Assembly: GCA_030638305.1 (NCBI GenBank)
Contig: DAOWEW010000060.1
Span: 1 to 54,564 of the forward strand
From: Desulfobacteraceae bacterium
GTDB taxonomy: Bacteria; Desulfobacterota; Desulfobacteria; Desulfobacterales; ETH-SRB1
DNA: 54,564 nt
Direction: 5' to 3'
Each line of letters starts with the position of its first letter. Position 1 is the first letter of the stretch. Under the pieces are notes generated by a model. It saw nothing but the letters and a program-made list of their open reading frames with translations, searched no databases and was not told the DNA's origin. Positions 1 through 7,404 of this stretch are shown here, piece after piece. The position numbers were made by a program, and so were the translations under genes.

Positions 1-2
1 GA

Positions 3-1526
3 ATGAATACTGCTGTCAGCCGCATTTTTTCCGCAATAATTAATAAGGAAAAAATTTTGGTTTTTGGAGATTATGATGTTGATGGAATCACTGCGACGGC
101 TGTTCTTTTAGAGTTTTTCCGTTATATAGGAGCAAATGCAGCTTACTATATCCCGCACAGGATAAAAGAAGGATACAGTCTGCAAAAAAACCATATTACA
201 AAATATGCGATGCCAAAAGGAATAAACCTTATAATAACTGTGGACTGCGGATCCGGCAGTTATGATGCTGTGAAGACTGCACGACATCTTGGAATAGACG
301 TAATCATAACCGATCATCATAGAATATCGGACAGACCGCCTCATGCAGTTGCTGTTGTAAACCCAAAACGCTCTGATTGCACATCAGGGCTTGACAACCT
401 CGCAGGAGTCGGCGTGGCCTTTTATCTGCTGATCTGCCTCAGAAAACACCTGCGTGACAACAGCTTCTGGGATACTTTGCCAGAACCCAATTTAAAAAAT
501 CTTTGCGATCTCGTCGCCCTCGGAACCATTGCTGATATGGTTCCTCTTGTTGATGAAAACCGGATATTAGTTAATGCGGGACTTGAAAAAATCTACACAG
601 GTGAACGGGATGGAATGAAAGCATTGATCGAAGAATGCAAATTAAAAAGCTCATCAACAGATACGAATGATATTGCTTTCAAGCTGGCGCCAAGATTAAA
701 TGCACCGGGCAGAATAGACCATGCAAAAATTGCAGTTGAACTTTTAACTACAAAACGGCTTGATGTAGCGAGACAAATTGCTCAAACACTCAACAAATTG
801 AATATCCAAAGACAGATTATTGAAAAAAAACTGACTGATAATATTCTGTTACATTTAAATAAAAATCCACATCTATTAGAGAAGAAAACACTTGTATTAT
901 CTAATCAAGGCTGGCACGAAGGAATTCTTGGGATAACTGCGTCAAGGCTTGTAAAAAAATTTTTTCGGCCTGTTGTGCTTATTTCAACAAAAAATGGTAT
1001 TGGTAAAGGTTCAGCGAGAAGTATATCCGGATTTGACCTGTATGACGGACTTATGAATTGTTCAAGTGATCTTGAAAATTTTGGCGGGCATTCAAATGCT
1101 GCGGGCTTAAAAATAAAAAATGAAAATATAAAGCTATTTCAGGAAAATTTTGAAAGAATTGCAAATAAACAAACAATAAATCTTGCGCCGGTAATTAGAA
1201 TTGATTATGAACTTAATTTCGATTATATTTCAGACACACTGATTGACGATCTTGAAGTCTTAAAGCCTTTTGGTTCAGGAAACGATGAACCGCTTTTTAC
1301 GGCTAAAAATATTAGAGTGTTATCTTCAAAAATTGTTGGTAAAAATCATAGAAGTATGCTTTTAAAGCAAAATTCATCCAGCAAAGGAAAGAGCTTTAAT
1401 ACAATTCATTTCAATATTGACAAAAGCAAACCATTAAATGACAAATTTGATAAAATTGCATTCAGGTTGCGCTGGAACCACTGGAATGGAACGAAAAAAG
1501 TACAAATTATTATTGAAGAAACGTAA
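3..1526 (+). CDS. recJ: Single-stranded-DNA 5'-3' exonuclease RecJ, N-terminus missing at the contig edge
   Basis: RecJ degrades single-stranded DNA 5' to 3' in recombination and mismatch repair, in the cytoplasm, using two metal ions. The visible 507 residues show the DHH-family motifs in order: DYDVDG (23-28), VDCGS (80-84), DHH (104-106), LGTIADMVPL (173-182) and RLNAPGRI (231-238). The DHHA1 part follows with GWHEGILGI (303-311) and GGHSNAAG (361-368), then the OB-like C-terminal part with PFGSGN near 422. The DYDVDG motif normally lies about 70-80 residues in, so the methionine at position 3 is almost certainly internal and the true start lies outside the window. The stop TAA is at 1524-1526. 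No overlap with the next gene; two palindromic repeats follow. Confidence 0.93.
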   Translation: MNTAVSRIFSAIINKEKILVFGDYDVDGITATAVLLEFFRYIGANAAYYIPHRIKEGYSLQKNHITKYAMPKGINLIITVDCGSGSYDAVKTARHLGIDVIITDHHRISDRPPHAVAVVNPKRSDCTSGLDNLAGVGVAFYLLICLRKHLRDNSFWDTLPEPNLKNLCDLVALGTIADMVPLVDENRILVNAGLEKIYTGERDGMKALIEECKLKSSSTDTNDIAFKLAPRLNAPGRIDHAKIAVELLTTKRLDVARQIAQTLNKLNIQRQIIEKKLTDNILLHLNKNPHLLEKKTLVLSNQGWHEGILGITASRLVKKFFRPVVLISTKNGIGKGSARSISGFDLYDGLMNCSSDLENFGGHSNAAGLKIKNENIKLFQENFERIANKQTINLAPVIRIDYELNFDYISDTLIDDLEVLKPFGSGNDEPLFTAKNIRVLSSKIVGKNHRSMLLKQNSSSKGKSFNTIHFNIDKSKPLNDKFDKIAFRLRWNHWNGTKKVQIIIEET

Positions 1527-1531
1527 CTGCT

Positions 1532-1566
1532 CAGGTTCACAGTTCCAGCAACCAACCTTGAACCTG
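1532..1566. repeat. GGTTCAAGGTT-type palindromic repeat, copy A
   Basis: AGGTTCACAGTT (1532-1543) faces AACCTTGAACCT (1555-1566), giving a 12-bp stem with two mismatches and an 11-base loop. It lies just after the recJ stop. No T-run follows it, so it is not an obvious terminator. It belongs to the same sequence family as the copies at 1645-1667 and 27226-27258. Confidence 0.6.
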
Positions 1567-1644
1567 ACAACCGGCTTTGCAATATTTCCCTTGCAATCCA
1601 TTTTACATACAATTATTATAATTACCCGGTTTTACAGTTTTCGG

Positions 1645-1667
1645 GGTTCAAGGTTAAACCATGAACC
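1645..1667. repeat. GGTTCAAGGTT-type palindromic repeat, copy B
   Basis: GGTTCAAGGTT followed by AAACCATGAACC forms a 23-bp near-perfect palindrome (mismatches only at A/A or T/T positions). It sits 27 bp upstream of the 139-aa gene. It shares its half-site with copies A and C. Confidence 0.6.
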
Positions 1668-1693
1668 GTTACAGCAACTACAGGTGATAATCC

Positions 1694-2113
1694 ATGTCTA
1701 AAACATTCAGGCCCAGTAATCGTGAATCAAGCATTTTATCTAAAATAGAATCTTCAAAAGAACATGCCCGAAAACAGGCGATACAAAAAATAAAAGGTTC
1801 TATAGAACAACTTTCAAATGCTATTGCCATGAAGCTTATTGAGAACAATATCATTGAAACAACCAATAAAAACGGATTAGAAGAACAGATTAATAAATGC
1901 CTCGAAAAATTAAGTCATTCTGATGAGTTTGATATTGATTACCAAATTGCACCAGTGAGAAATATTGTTCCTAATCCACATATAGTAAGTATTTATGTTA
2001 CATCTTTTGTTATAGAAATACTAATAAATCACAAAGATACTATTGATATATTCGGCTCTGATGAAGATATATATCATTGCATAAACCAGCAAGTTATAAG
2101 ATTTCTGCCATAA
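1694..2113 (+). CDS. Conserved-looking hypothetical protein, 139 aa
   Basis: I do not recognise a family. The protein is soluble, with no signal peptide or membrane segment. Residues 8-85 are rich in Lys/Glu/Ile and probably helical (IESSKEHARKQAIQKIKG at 18-35). The C-terminal part (around 95-139) looks more mixed alpha/beta and ends QQVIRFLP. The ATG at 1694 follows a weak AGGTGA. The stop is only two bases before the preferred ATG (2116) of the metallo-beta-lactamase gene, so the two are very likely co-transcribed and translationally linked. A role in RNA or tRNA processing could be guessed from that neighbour but nothing in the sequence shows it. Confidence 0.7.
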   Translation: MSKTFRPSNRESSILSKIESSKEHARKQAIQKIKGSIEQLSNAIAMKLIENNIIETTNKNGLEEQINKCLEKLSHSDEFDIDYQIAPVRNIVPNPHIVSIYVTSFVIEILINHKDTIDIFGSDEDIYHCINQQVIRFLP

Positions 2114-2115
2114 CA

Positions 2116-3135
2116 ATGCCCCCATCCTTTCATCCAAGGCTAATCAACGGACATTTCGATGACCCGGGAATATTTATCCCCTTTTTATTTGAAAAACGAG
2201 CCCTGATTTTCGATTTAGGCGATATTAATTCTCTTTCAGCAAGAGATATTCTTAAGATAAGCCATGTTTTTGTCACACATACACATATGGATCATTTTGT
2301 CGGTTTTGACAGGATGCTGCGACTTTTCCTTGGCCGTGAAAAAAACTTATATATATATGGTCCTGAAGGTTTTATAAAAAATATTGAAGGAAAACTGGCC
2401 GGCTATTCATGGAATCTTGCAGAAAATTTCAACAACAGGTTATCTTTAAATGTTACCGAGGTATATCCTGATCACCTGATTTTTAGACAGTATCTGTGCC
2501 AAAACAGATTTATTCCTGTTCAAGAAGATATAAAAGAACTCTTTAACACCATCCTTGTAAAAGAACCGGCTCTGTCTGTTTCCGCCGTAATCCTTGACCA
2601 CAGCATACCATGCCTGGGATTTTCAATCGAAGAACGATTTCATGTTAATATAATTAAAGACAAAGTTATTGCTCTTGGACTTGAAATAGGCCCCTGGATA
2701 AAAGAGTTCAAGAAAGCTTTATTCAACTGCCAGGCTCCTGATTCAGAATTCAGGGTAAAATACGGAAAAGATAATAAAGAAAAAAAATTTATTCTTGAGG
2801 ATCTTTCACAACAAATCGCTCTCATTACTCCAGGGCAAAAGATTACATATATTACAGATGTGGTTTACAGTAAATATAACAAAGAAAAAATAATAGCATT
2901 GGCAAAAAAATCTGATCATCTTTTTATAGAAGCAGCGTTTCTTGAAAATGACAAAGATATGGCTGATAAAAAATATCACCTTACTGCTTATCAAGCCGGA
3001 AGATTAGCAGGCGAAGCCAATGTTAAACAATACACTATTTTCCACTTCTCACCAAGATATACAGGAAAAGAATATCTATTAATAGAAGAAGCACAGGCCG
3101 CATTTGAAAAGTACAAAGTAACTACGAACAACTAA
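2116..3135 (+). CDS. RNase Z-like metallo-beta-lactamase-fold hydrolase
   Basis: This 339-residue protein has the metallo-beta-lactamase fold signature HTHMDH (55-60, counted from the ATG at 2116), which binds two zinc ions. A later ITYITD supplies the bridging Asp. A C-terminal HLTAYQAGRLAGEA...HFSPRY block matches the histidine motifs of RNase Z / ElaC, the endonuclease that trims tRNA 3' ends. The protein is somewhat longer than compact RNase Z and the region between the motifs (about 85-240) is divergent, so a related phosphodiesterase is possible. An in-frame ATG at 2077 lies inside the upstream gene and would overlap it by 37 bases. The ATG at 2116, two bases after that gene's stop, starts directly before the conserved part and is preferred. 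Confidence 0.82.
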   Translation: MPPSFHPRLINGHFDDPGIFIPFLFEKRALIFDLGDINSLSARDILKISHVFVTHTHMDHFVGFDRMLRLFLGREKNLYIYGPEGFIKNIEGKLAGYSWNLAENFNNRLSLNVTEVYPDHLIFRQYLCQNRFIPVQEDIKELFNTILVKEPALSVSAVILDHSIPCLGFSIEERFHVNIIKDKVIALGLEIGPWIKEFKKALFNCQAPDSEFRVKYGKDNKEKKFILEDLSQQIALITPGQKITYITDVVYSKYNKEKIIALAKKSDHLFIEAAFLENDKDMADKKYHLTAYQAGRLAGEANVKQYTIFHFSPRYTGKEYLLIEEAQAAFEKYKVTTNN

Positions 3136-3212
3136 TATTTTGTAAGGATTGCAAAGCATAACCTGCTGTTTTTATTTATTTTTTTACAAACAGGAACCGT
3201 CAAAAAAATACC

Positions 3213-3299
3213 ATCATAGAAAGACTCCGCTACCGTGAGATTTGGGTTGTGGGAAGCCGTAGGTACCGGGACCCCGAAAGGGATTTACTTTGTTACTAA
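3213..3299 (+). pseudogene. Fragment of a Tn3-family transposase (TnpA)
   Basis: Frame 3213-3299 reads IERLRYREIWVVGSRRYRDP then ERDLL before a stop. I recognise this as the Tn3-family TnpA segment that in intact transposases runs approximately RERLRCKEIWVVGANRYRNP followed by DEDLP. Only about 27 codons remain and no start, catalytic DDE region or terminal inverted repeats are visible, so it is debris. A second coding-like stretch in another frame (about 3306-3389, containing INQAAMRERKTAEEAGLKLL) runs on to overlap the 3' end of mnmH; I cannot identify it. The rest of 3136-3383 shows no gene. Confidence 0.6.
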
Positions 3300-3383
3300 A
3301 GTTAGCTCGGCCCACTATAAACCAAGCGGCTATGCGAGAGCGAAAAACAGCCGAAGAGGCAGGATTAAAGCTATTGGAACAAA

Positions 3384-4520
3384 TCAGGTAATATTCCAAT
3401 GGACGTGCCTATATGTGTCCCAGTATTCAGCAACCTTGATTGCATCACCCGAGTAAATGATTCGATCCTTTTTATTCTTGATCAGGTATTCATACATAGG
3501 GTCATAGTAGTCATGCAACAAGGTCTCTACCCACGGTATGTGCGCTTCAACGGAACCTGTTCTCTCTTGCTGATTTAATGCATTTCCAGCCAGAACTCTC
3601 AACTTTTTATAGCAATCCTCACCAAGACGCTTACGGATTTTCTTGAGGCTATCAAGGATTGATTGACGATAAAGGGAAAATGCCTGCTCTTCACCATAGT
3701 ATGCACGATATCCTTCAAGGGTATCAATGACATATTCCTGCAGACTTGTATTCAAGCGTGACTGGTGTGAAACTTCCATTAGAATGATAGGCGCGTGGGA
3801 CATCTTGTCATATAAATGCTTTGGTAGATGAATGGATCCGATGTATTGGTTTTCATCTTCTATCAAAACCCGTCTGGCATGATCTTTACTCAGTTGAATT
3901 TGTGCATAGGTCAATTCATTTTCAAAATTGATTTGACCCGGTTGTTTCGTGGCCACTTGACCAAAGGCTGAACCGCGGTGGTTTGCCAGCCCCTCTAAAT
4001 TTAACGTGTTTGGTAATTTTCTCAGTAGACGCGTTTTACCAGATCCCGTTTTACCACTCAGTAGGAAAAAATCCGTCTTACAACCGAGGTATTCACTCTC
4101 GTCAATAAGAAATTTATTTAGAGAACAAATCCCTCCTTCAACGATCGGTATTTGCCATTGTCTGTGCTCATACAAATTTTGTTGGATCACCGCAGAACGC
4201 CTTCCATCTTTAGAACAAGACAATACGGCATTCGGGTGTTTTTCTCGAAATTTTTTATAAGTAACTATTACCTTTGGTGTTGGTACAATATTGATGCTAT
4301 CTTCAGCGAACTCAATCACACCTATTGAAGTATCTCCTTCAAAATGAATTCCAATTGCATGGCATTCATCCTCTGTCAGGAGTGGCAGATTGACTGAATT
4401 TGGAACAGCAGTTGATTTAAACTCCCCAGGAGTTCTGACGTCGATAATTGGAATATTCTCATAAAACAATTTACGCAAATCGTCTGTTGTGCTGATAGTT
4501 GCTGAAACCTGATGTGCCAT
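3384..4520 (-). CDS. mnmH: tRNA 2-selenouridine synthase MnmH (SelU)
   Basis: MnmH replaces the sulfur of 2-thiouridine at the wobble position of tRNA-Lys, -Glu and -Gln with selenium, through a geranylated intermediate, using selenophosphate. The 378-residue protein has an N-terminal rhodanese domain (IIDVRTPGEF at 25-34, presumed catalytic Cys102 in CSKDGRRS). It then has a P-loop domain with Walker A GKTGSGKT (156-163), the family motif NHRGSAFG (180-187) and IEDENQYIGSIHLP (220-233). The rhodanese loop is unusual: the family normally has C-W-R-G-G-x-R-S, here C-S-K-D-G-R-R-S, though Cys, Gly and Arg-Ser remain. It is encoded divergently from the large-protein operon and ends next to a Tn3 transposase fragment. 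No selD is in the window, so selenium supply must come from elsewhere. Confidence 0.9.
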   Translation of the reverse strand: MAHQVSATISTTDDLRKLFYENIPIIDVRTPGEFKSTAVPNSVNLPLLTEDECHAIGIHFEGDTSIGVIEFAEDSINIVPTPKVIVTYKKFREKHPNAVLSCSKDGRRSAVIQQNLYEHRQWQIPIVEGGICSLNKFLIDESEYLGCKTDFFLLSGKTGSGKTRLLRKLPNTLNLEGLANHRGSAFGQVATKQPGQINFENELTYAQIQLSKDHARRVLIEDENQYIGSIHLPKHLYDKMSHAPIILMEVSHQSRLNTSLQEYVIDTLEGYRAYYGEEQAFSLYRQSILDSLKKIRKRLGEDCYKKLRVLAGNALNQQERTGSVEAHIPWVETLLHDYYDPMYEYLIKNKKDRIIYSGDAIKVAEYWDTYRHVHWNIT

Positions 4521-4551
4521 AGCGTTTATTTTTTCTAATTACTTATGGATG

Positions 4552-4580
4552 TATCAATGTTTATGTTTATCATCAGTCAA
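4552..4580 (-). promoter_or_regulatory. Candidate sigma70-type promoter for mnmH
   Basis: On the minus strand TTGACT (4575-4580) and TTGATA (4552-4557) are separated by 17 bases, and the -10 lies about 31 bases before the mnmH ATG. The -35 box overlaps the outer end of the MITE-like element, so the element's insertion may have supplied or altered this promoter. The -10 match is poor. Confidence 0.3.
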
Positions 4581-4738
4581 TTAAGATCTCGTAAAAAGTC
4601 TTGGGATAGCTAAGCAATAATTTCGATATACTAAGGAGTGGTGGTATTGAGGGAGCGGAGGTATACATATGGTATATTGAGCACCTGAGATCCCGCTACG
4701 ACGCAGTAGATCGGATTTTTTGCGACGCCATCAATTGA
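4577..4738. mobile_element. MITE-like element with imperfect terminal inverted repeats
   Basis: The left end begins TCAATTAAGATCTCGTAAAA and the right end, read inward on the other strand, begins TCAATTGATGGCGTCGCAAA. The two agree over about 24 bases with a few mismatches and one indel. The 162-bp interior has no ORF but holds AT-rich inverted-repeat-like sequence (around 4659-4687). The TCGTAAAAAGTC / GACGCCATCAA ends resemble dispersed repeats that I associate with Desulfobacterales genomes. It occupies the space between divergent mnmH and the 159-aa gene. No clear target duplication was seen. Confidence 0.5.
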
Positions 4739-4784
4739 AAGCTTGCTTTTGTTTCAAAGTTGTGATAAAAATGTTTTGTACTAA

Positions 4785-5264
4785 ATGTTAAATTTGGATA
4801 ATTCCGTTATAATCAGAAAATTTCTTTTCCGTCAACAATATTTGCAAGGGATACTGGTGAAGCTACCTGTAAAGGACAAAGCGTTAAGCCTGAATGTCGA
4901 GGGAATGCCAAAAACTTGGTATGTGCGACTTCTTATTGTCTTGGCATTCGCCGGCCTGATCTGGTTATCAATCGTATTTTTTACTCTGTTCCTGGTGTTC
5001 TTTGTGATTATGGCTGCTACTGCAGTCGTGCGATTACTTTTATTTCCAGGCTCAAAAAAAGACGTGAATGCTTCAGGCGAAACATACGAATCGTATATTT
5101 CCGAAAAAAATGGCACCAAGCATACTGTCATCACTGTAGGACAATATGATCGGGAACATTCTCATGAGAGTCTTCTCGGGATAAGATCCCGAGAGCTAAC
5201 GATAGTAAGGCTTTGGTTGCGGCGGCGGCTCGCGAGGCAAGCTGAGCTGGATAAAATTCTGTGA
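4785..5264 (+). CDS. Small inner-membrane hypothetical protein, 159 aa
   Basis: I do not recognise a family. Residues about 45-90 hold two closely spaced hydrophobic segments (LLIVLAFAGLIWLSIVFFTL and FLVFFVIMAATAVVRLLLF), predicting a helical hairpin in the inner membrane. About 70 polar residues follow. No clear Shine-Dalgarno precedes the ATG at 4785; an internal ATG at codon 41 (MPKTWYV) is an alternative. The last 30 residues are arginine-rich and encoded by DNA containing a perfect 9-bp-stem hairpin (5174-5194), so the natural C-terminus may have been replaced by repeat sequence. It is probably not part of the downstream operon, since 284 bp separate them. Confidence 0.55.
   Translation: MLNLDNSVIIRKFLFRQQYLQGILVKLPVKDKALSLNVEGMPKTWYVRLLIVLAFAGLIWLSIVFFTLFLVFFVIMAATAVVRLLLFPGSKKDVNASGETYESYISEKNGTKHTVITVGQYDREHSHESLLGIRSRELTIVRLWLRRRLARQAELDKIL
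5174..5194. repeat. Perfect short inverted repeat inside the 3' end of the 159-aa gene
   Basis: TCTCGGGAT - AAG - ATCCCGAGA forms a 9-bp perfect stem with a 3-base loop. No T-run follows it, so it is not a standard terminator. It marks where the 159-aa reading frame stops looking protein-like. Confidence 0.6.
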
Positions 5265-5308
5265 GACCGCTGAACAATCCGGAAAGTTTGATGGTTATCA
5301 GACGAAAA

Positions 5309-5464
5309 TCAGGCCATTCCTACTAAATTTATTTTCGACAATAAAATGTCCACACGAAATTTATGAGGGGCTTTGTCATAGTTGCAGAACGTCCGTGTGA
5401 AAGGGTCTCGTGAGCCAAGGAATGCTTTAGTGTTGTAGTGGTAACCATTTAGAATTTCCATCAT
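5309..5464 (-). CDS. Possible small ORF or gene remnant, 51 aa
   Basis: A 51-codon minus-strand frame starts with a double ATG (MMEILNGYHYNTKAFLGSRD) and ends KINLVGMA. Its composition is protein-like, with aromatic and charged residues spread evenly, but I recognise no family. There is no good ribosome-binding site, and a stop codon lies just upstream in frame. It lies in the 284-bp gap before the large operon and is antisense to that operon's leader. It could be a relic of an interrupted gene or chance. Confidence 0.3.
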   Translation of the reverse strand: MMEILNGYHYNTKAFLGSRDPFTRTFCNYDKAPHKFRVDILLSKINLVGMA

Positions 5465-5527
5465 ATCTTAAGGTGTAAAGTGAGACGGTATTAATAATCG
5501 TCAATTTATATATAAACTATGTTCTCT

Positions 5528-5548
5528 AAGGAGGGATTCTAACCCCTT
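5528..5548 (+). promoter_or_regulatory. Shine-Dalgarno in a possible hairpin before the tocopherol-cyclase-like gene
   Basis: AAGGAGG (5528-5534) is a strong ribosome-binding site but lies 14 bases from the ATG at 5549, longer than usual. The bases directly before the ATG (CCCCTT, 5543-5548) can pair with AAGG-A-GG, giving a 6-bp stem with one bulged A that hides the site. A role in limiting translation of the operon's first gene is an inference. An AT-rich stretch (5506-5516, TTATATATAAA) just upstream could hold the operon's -10 region, but I cannot define a -35. Confidence 0.35.
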
Positions 5549-7315
5549 ATGGAAATATACGTACGCTCCAAGTTTACAGGAAGCAATAAACGCAAGGCTT
5601 TATACTTGCCTGAAAGATTCTTCTATTTAGTAATCAAAGCAGATCCCGGCTCCCCTCTTCCTTTAACAGTTACTGTAACAGAAGATCACAATCCGATCAT
5701 CTCTATAGCTGGCTTAAGAGTGCCACCCCACCCCCCCTCATTGCCACAGGGCCAGGCGCAACCGGGCATTGTAAATTTAAGTGTCCCAACAGTTGTTGCT
5801 TTCATAGGGAATCCTCTTGTGCATTATAAAATTAACAGTCTAGGTAGTTTTAAGATGAAATATAAGGCGATACAGGTAAGAGGCAAAATGAGCGGTAACG
5901 TAAAAAAAGCCAAATACTTCAAAGGCAGCAAGATGAAAGTGACGGTGAAGAATGACGCTACCGTTTTGCACGAGGAGACCATTAACGTCAATGTGAGCAA
6001 CCCCAATAACCATTACCATCTTCGTGGCGAACGCAAATTCCTTGACGGGTGGTACTTCAAGTGTGTTCATGTTGACAAAATAAATAAAAAAGCGACACCA
6101 TTTTTCTTTTTATACGGTATTAATAAAGATTTACATCTATTTTCCGGTGCCCCTCCGGCCCCGGGACCAAATGACATTGCTTTTGTCTTGTATGGAAATG
6201 CGGGTAGTATCAATATGGACCCTACTATGGTGAAGGCTAAAGTCGGAAAACCGGGACCAGTGCCGACTAATATTATGTTAAAGTTGCCTACCAGTGGTTT
6301 TGAAGCAGAAAAAGAGTATGGCTTGAACACGAAAATCAAAACAGATTTTGCAGCAACAGACGTTAGCTGTCGAGGCAAGAATACACTACCCCTTGTAGAA
6401 TGGAAACTAACGTTCACAAAAATACACAATTCTGTAGTGACAGACTTCAATCCGCTTTACATACTTGATGAGAACTACATTCCATATGCCATTATTCGTG
6501 GATATGAAGTTCACGAAGATAAGGCGAGGCCACTGATGAGATATGTCAAGAAAGGGCCTGATGTGAGCGCCTATTATATGAGCCACAACATGAACTCGTT
6601 GGTTTCTGGCACCATAAAATGGGTCGAAGGTGGTGTTGACAAGACATATACATTTGATAATGACAAGGGTTATCAAGATGAGAACTGGGGCTCCAGTGGA
6701 TTTCCTCACCCGTATGTCTGGATGCAGGCCAACAATTTTCGCAACAGCACTGACAATCCATTGCCTGGGATGTCAATGATAGCTCTATTTACACCGGGTA
6801 TGCCTATGGCGGATGGAGATTTGTCTGAGATAGGAAGCATATGCTTTAGGAAATCGCAAACTGCCGCCCCGGTTCGCTTTACACATGCTGATAGTCAAGG
6901 GCCATGGGATTCGTTGTGGGAGTGGCTTGGTGATAAATTTGCAGGTTTAGAAATAGGTACTATGACCTGCAAAGTGACCTTTGCTGAGTCAAACGGGTCT
7001 GGGGTAGTTAAGATTGATATGCTTACAGCTACAGAAGCTTCTTTAACTGCTGCACTGGGTTCTTTTTCAACAAGAACAAAAAAACCGATCAAGTATAACT
7101 TAACAGGTGAAAATGATAATGGCGACAAAATTGATATAGAGGTCACATGTGATTATCAAACCCAAATGGAACTTAGCGCGCCCAAAAAAGGGGTTTTTAC
7201 AGCAAAAGTCACAAAACAGTCAATACATGGTAAGTTCAAAGTAAAATTTACTCCTAAGGGTGAAAGTACGACTACATACTATTCAGATTTTGGAACAGTA
7301 GATTTTGGAGATTAG
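5549..7315 (+). CDS. Tocopherol-cyclase (VTE1)-like lipocalin-fold protein, first gene of the large operon
   Basis: The 588-residue protein carries tocopherol cyclase family hallmarks in order. These are RKFLDGWYFK (162-171; plant VTE1 has RPFFEGWYFK), then SGTIKW (353-358) and GYQDENWGSSGFPHPYVWMQ (374-393; VTE1 has a YSEKNWGGGFPRKWFWVQ-like run). A C-terminal strand block follows from LTGENDNGDKIDIEV (518-532; VTE1 has SGENKTHLVEIE). In plants and cyanobacteria such proteins cyclise prenylquinols to tocopherol; many bacterial relatives are uncharacterised lipocalin-like proteins. Residues 1-150 are an extra beta-rich, proline-containing N-terminal region not in VTE1. No signal peptide or membrane helix. 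Eighty-nine bases separate it from the DUF6603-like gene, in the same direction. Binding of a hydrophobic small molecule is likely from the family; cyclase activity is not shown. Confidence 0.75.
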   Translation: MEIYVRSKFTGSNKRKALYLPERFFYLVIKADPGSPLPLTVTVTEDHNPIISIAGLRVPPHPPSLPQGQAQPGIVNLSVPTVVAFIGNPLVHYKINSLGSFKMKYKAIQVRGKMSGNVKKAKYFKGSKMKVTVKNDATVLHEETINVNVSNPNNHYHLRGERKFLDGWYFKCVHVDKINKKATPFFFLYGINKDLHLFSGAPPAPGPNDIAFVLYGNAGSINMDPTMVKAKVGKPGPVPTNIMLKLPTSGFEAEKEYGLNTKIKTDFAATDVSCRGKNTLPLVEWKLTFTKIHNSVVTDFNPLYILDENYIPYAIIRGYEVHEDKARPLMRYVKKGPDVSAYYMSHNMNSLVSGTIKWVEGGVDKTYTFDNDKGYQDENWGSSGFPHPYVWMQANNFRNSTDNPLPGMSMIALFTPGMPMADGDLSEIGSICFRKSQTAAPVRFTHADSQGPWDSLWEWLGDKFAGLEIGTMTCKVTFAESNGSGVVKIDMLTATEASLTAALGSFSTRTKKPIKYNLTGENDNGDKIDIEVTCDYQTQMELSAPKKGVFTAKVTKQSIHGKFKVKFTPKGESTTTYYSDFGTVDFGD

Positions 7316-7404
7316 CAATATTTAACGCTATGTAATTATTTTATAATATTATTTTTCATATAGCGACCAGAGTGATTATGAGTCTGTTTTTTTAAAGGTT
7401 TAAC

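Noticed and set aside
2077..2115. Upstream ATG for the metallo-beta-lactamase gene
   Set aside because: It overlaps the 139-aa gene by 37 bases and adds 13 non-conserved residues; ATG at 2116 fits the two-base junction.
3136..3383. Selenocysteine tRNA or other tRNA near mnmH
   Set aside because: No acceptor-stem pairing with a T-loop (GGTTCRA) was found; the segment instead reads as transposase debris.
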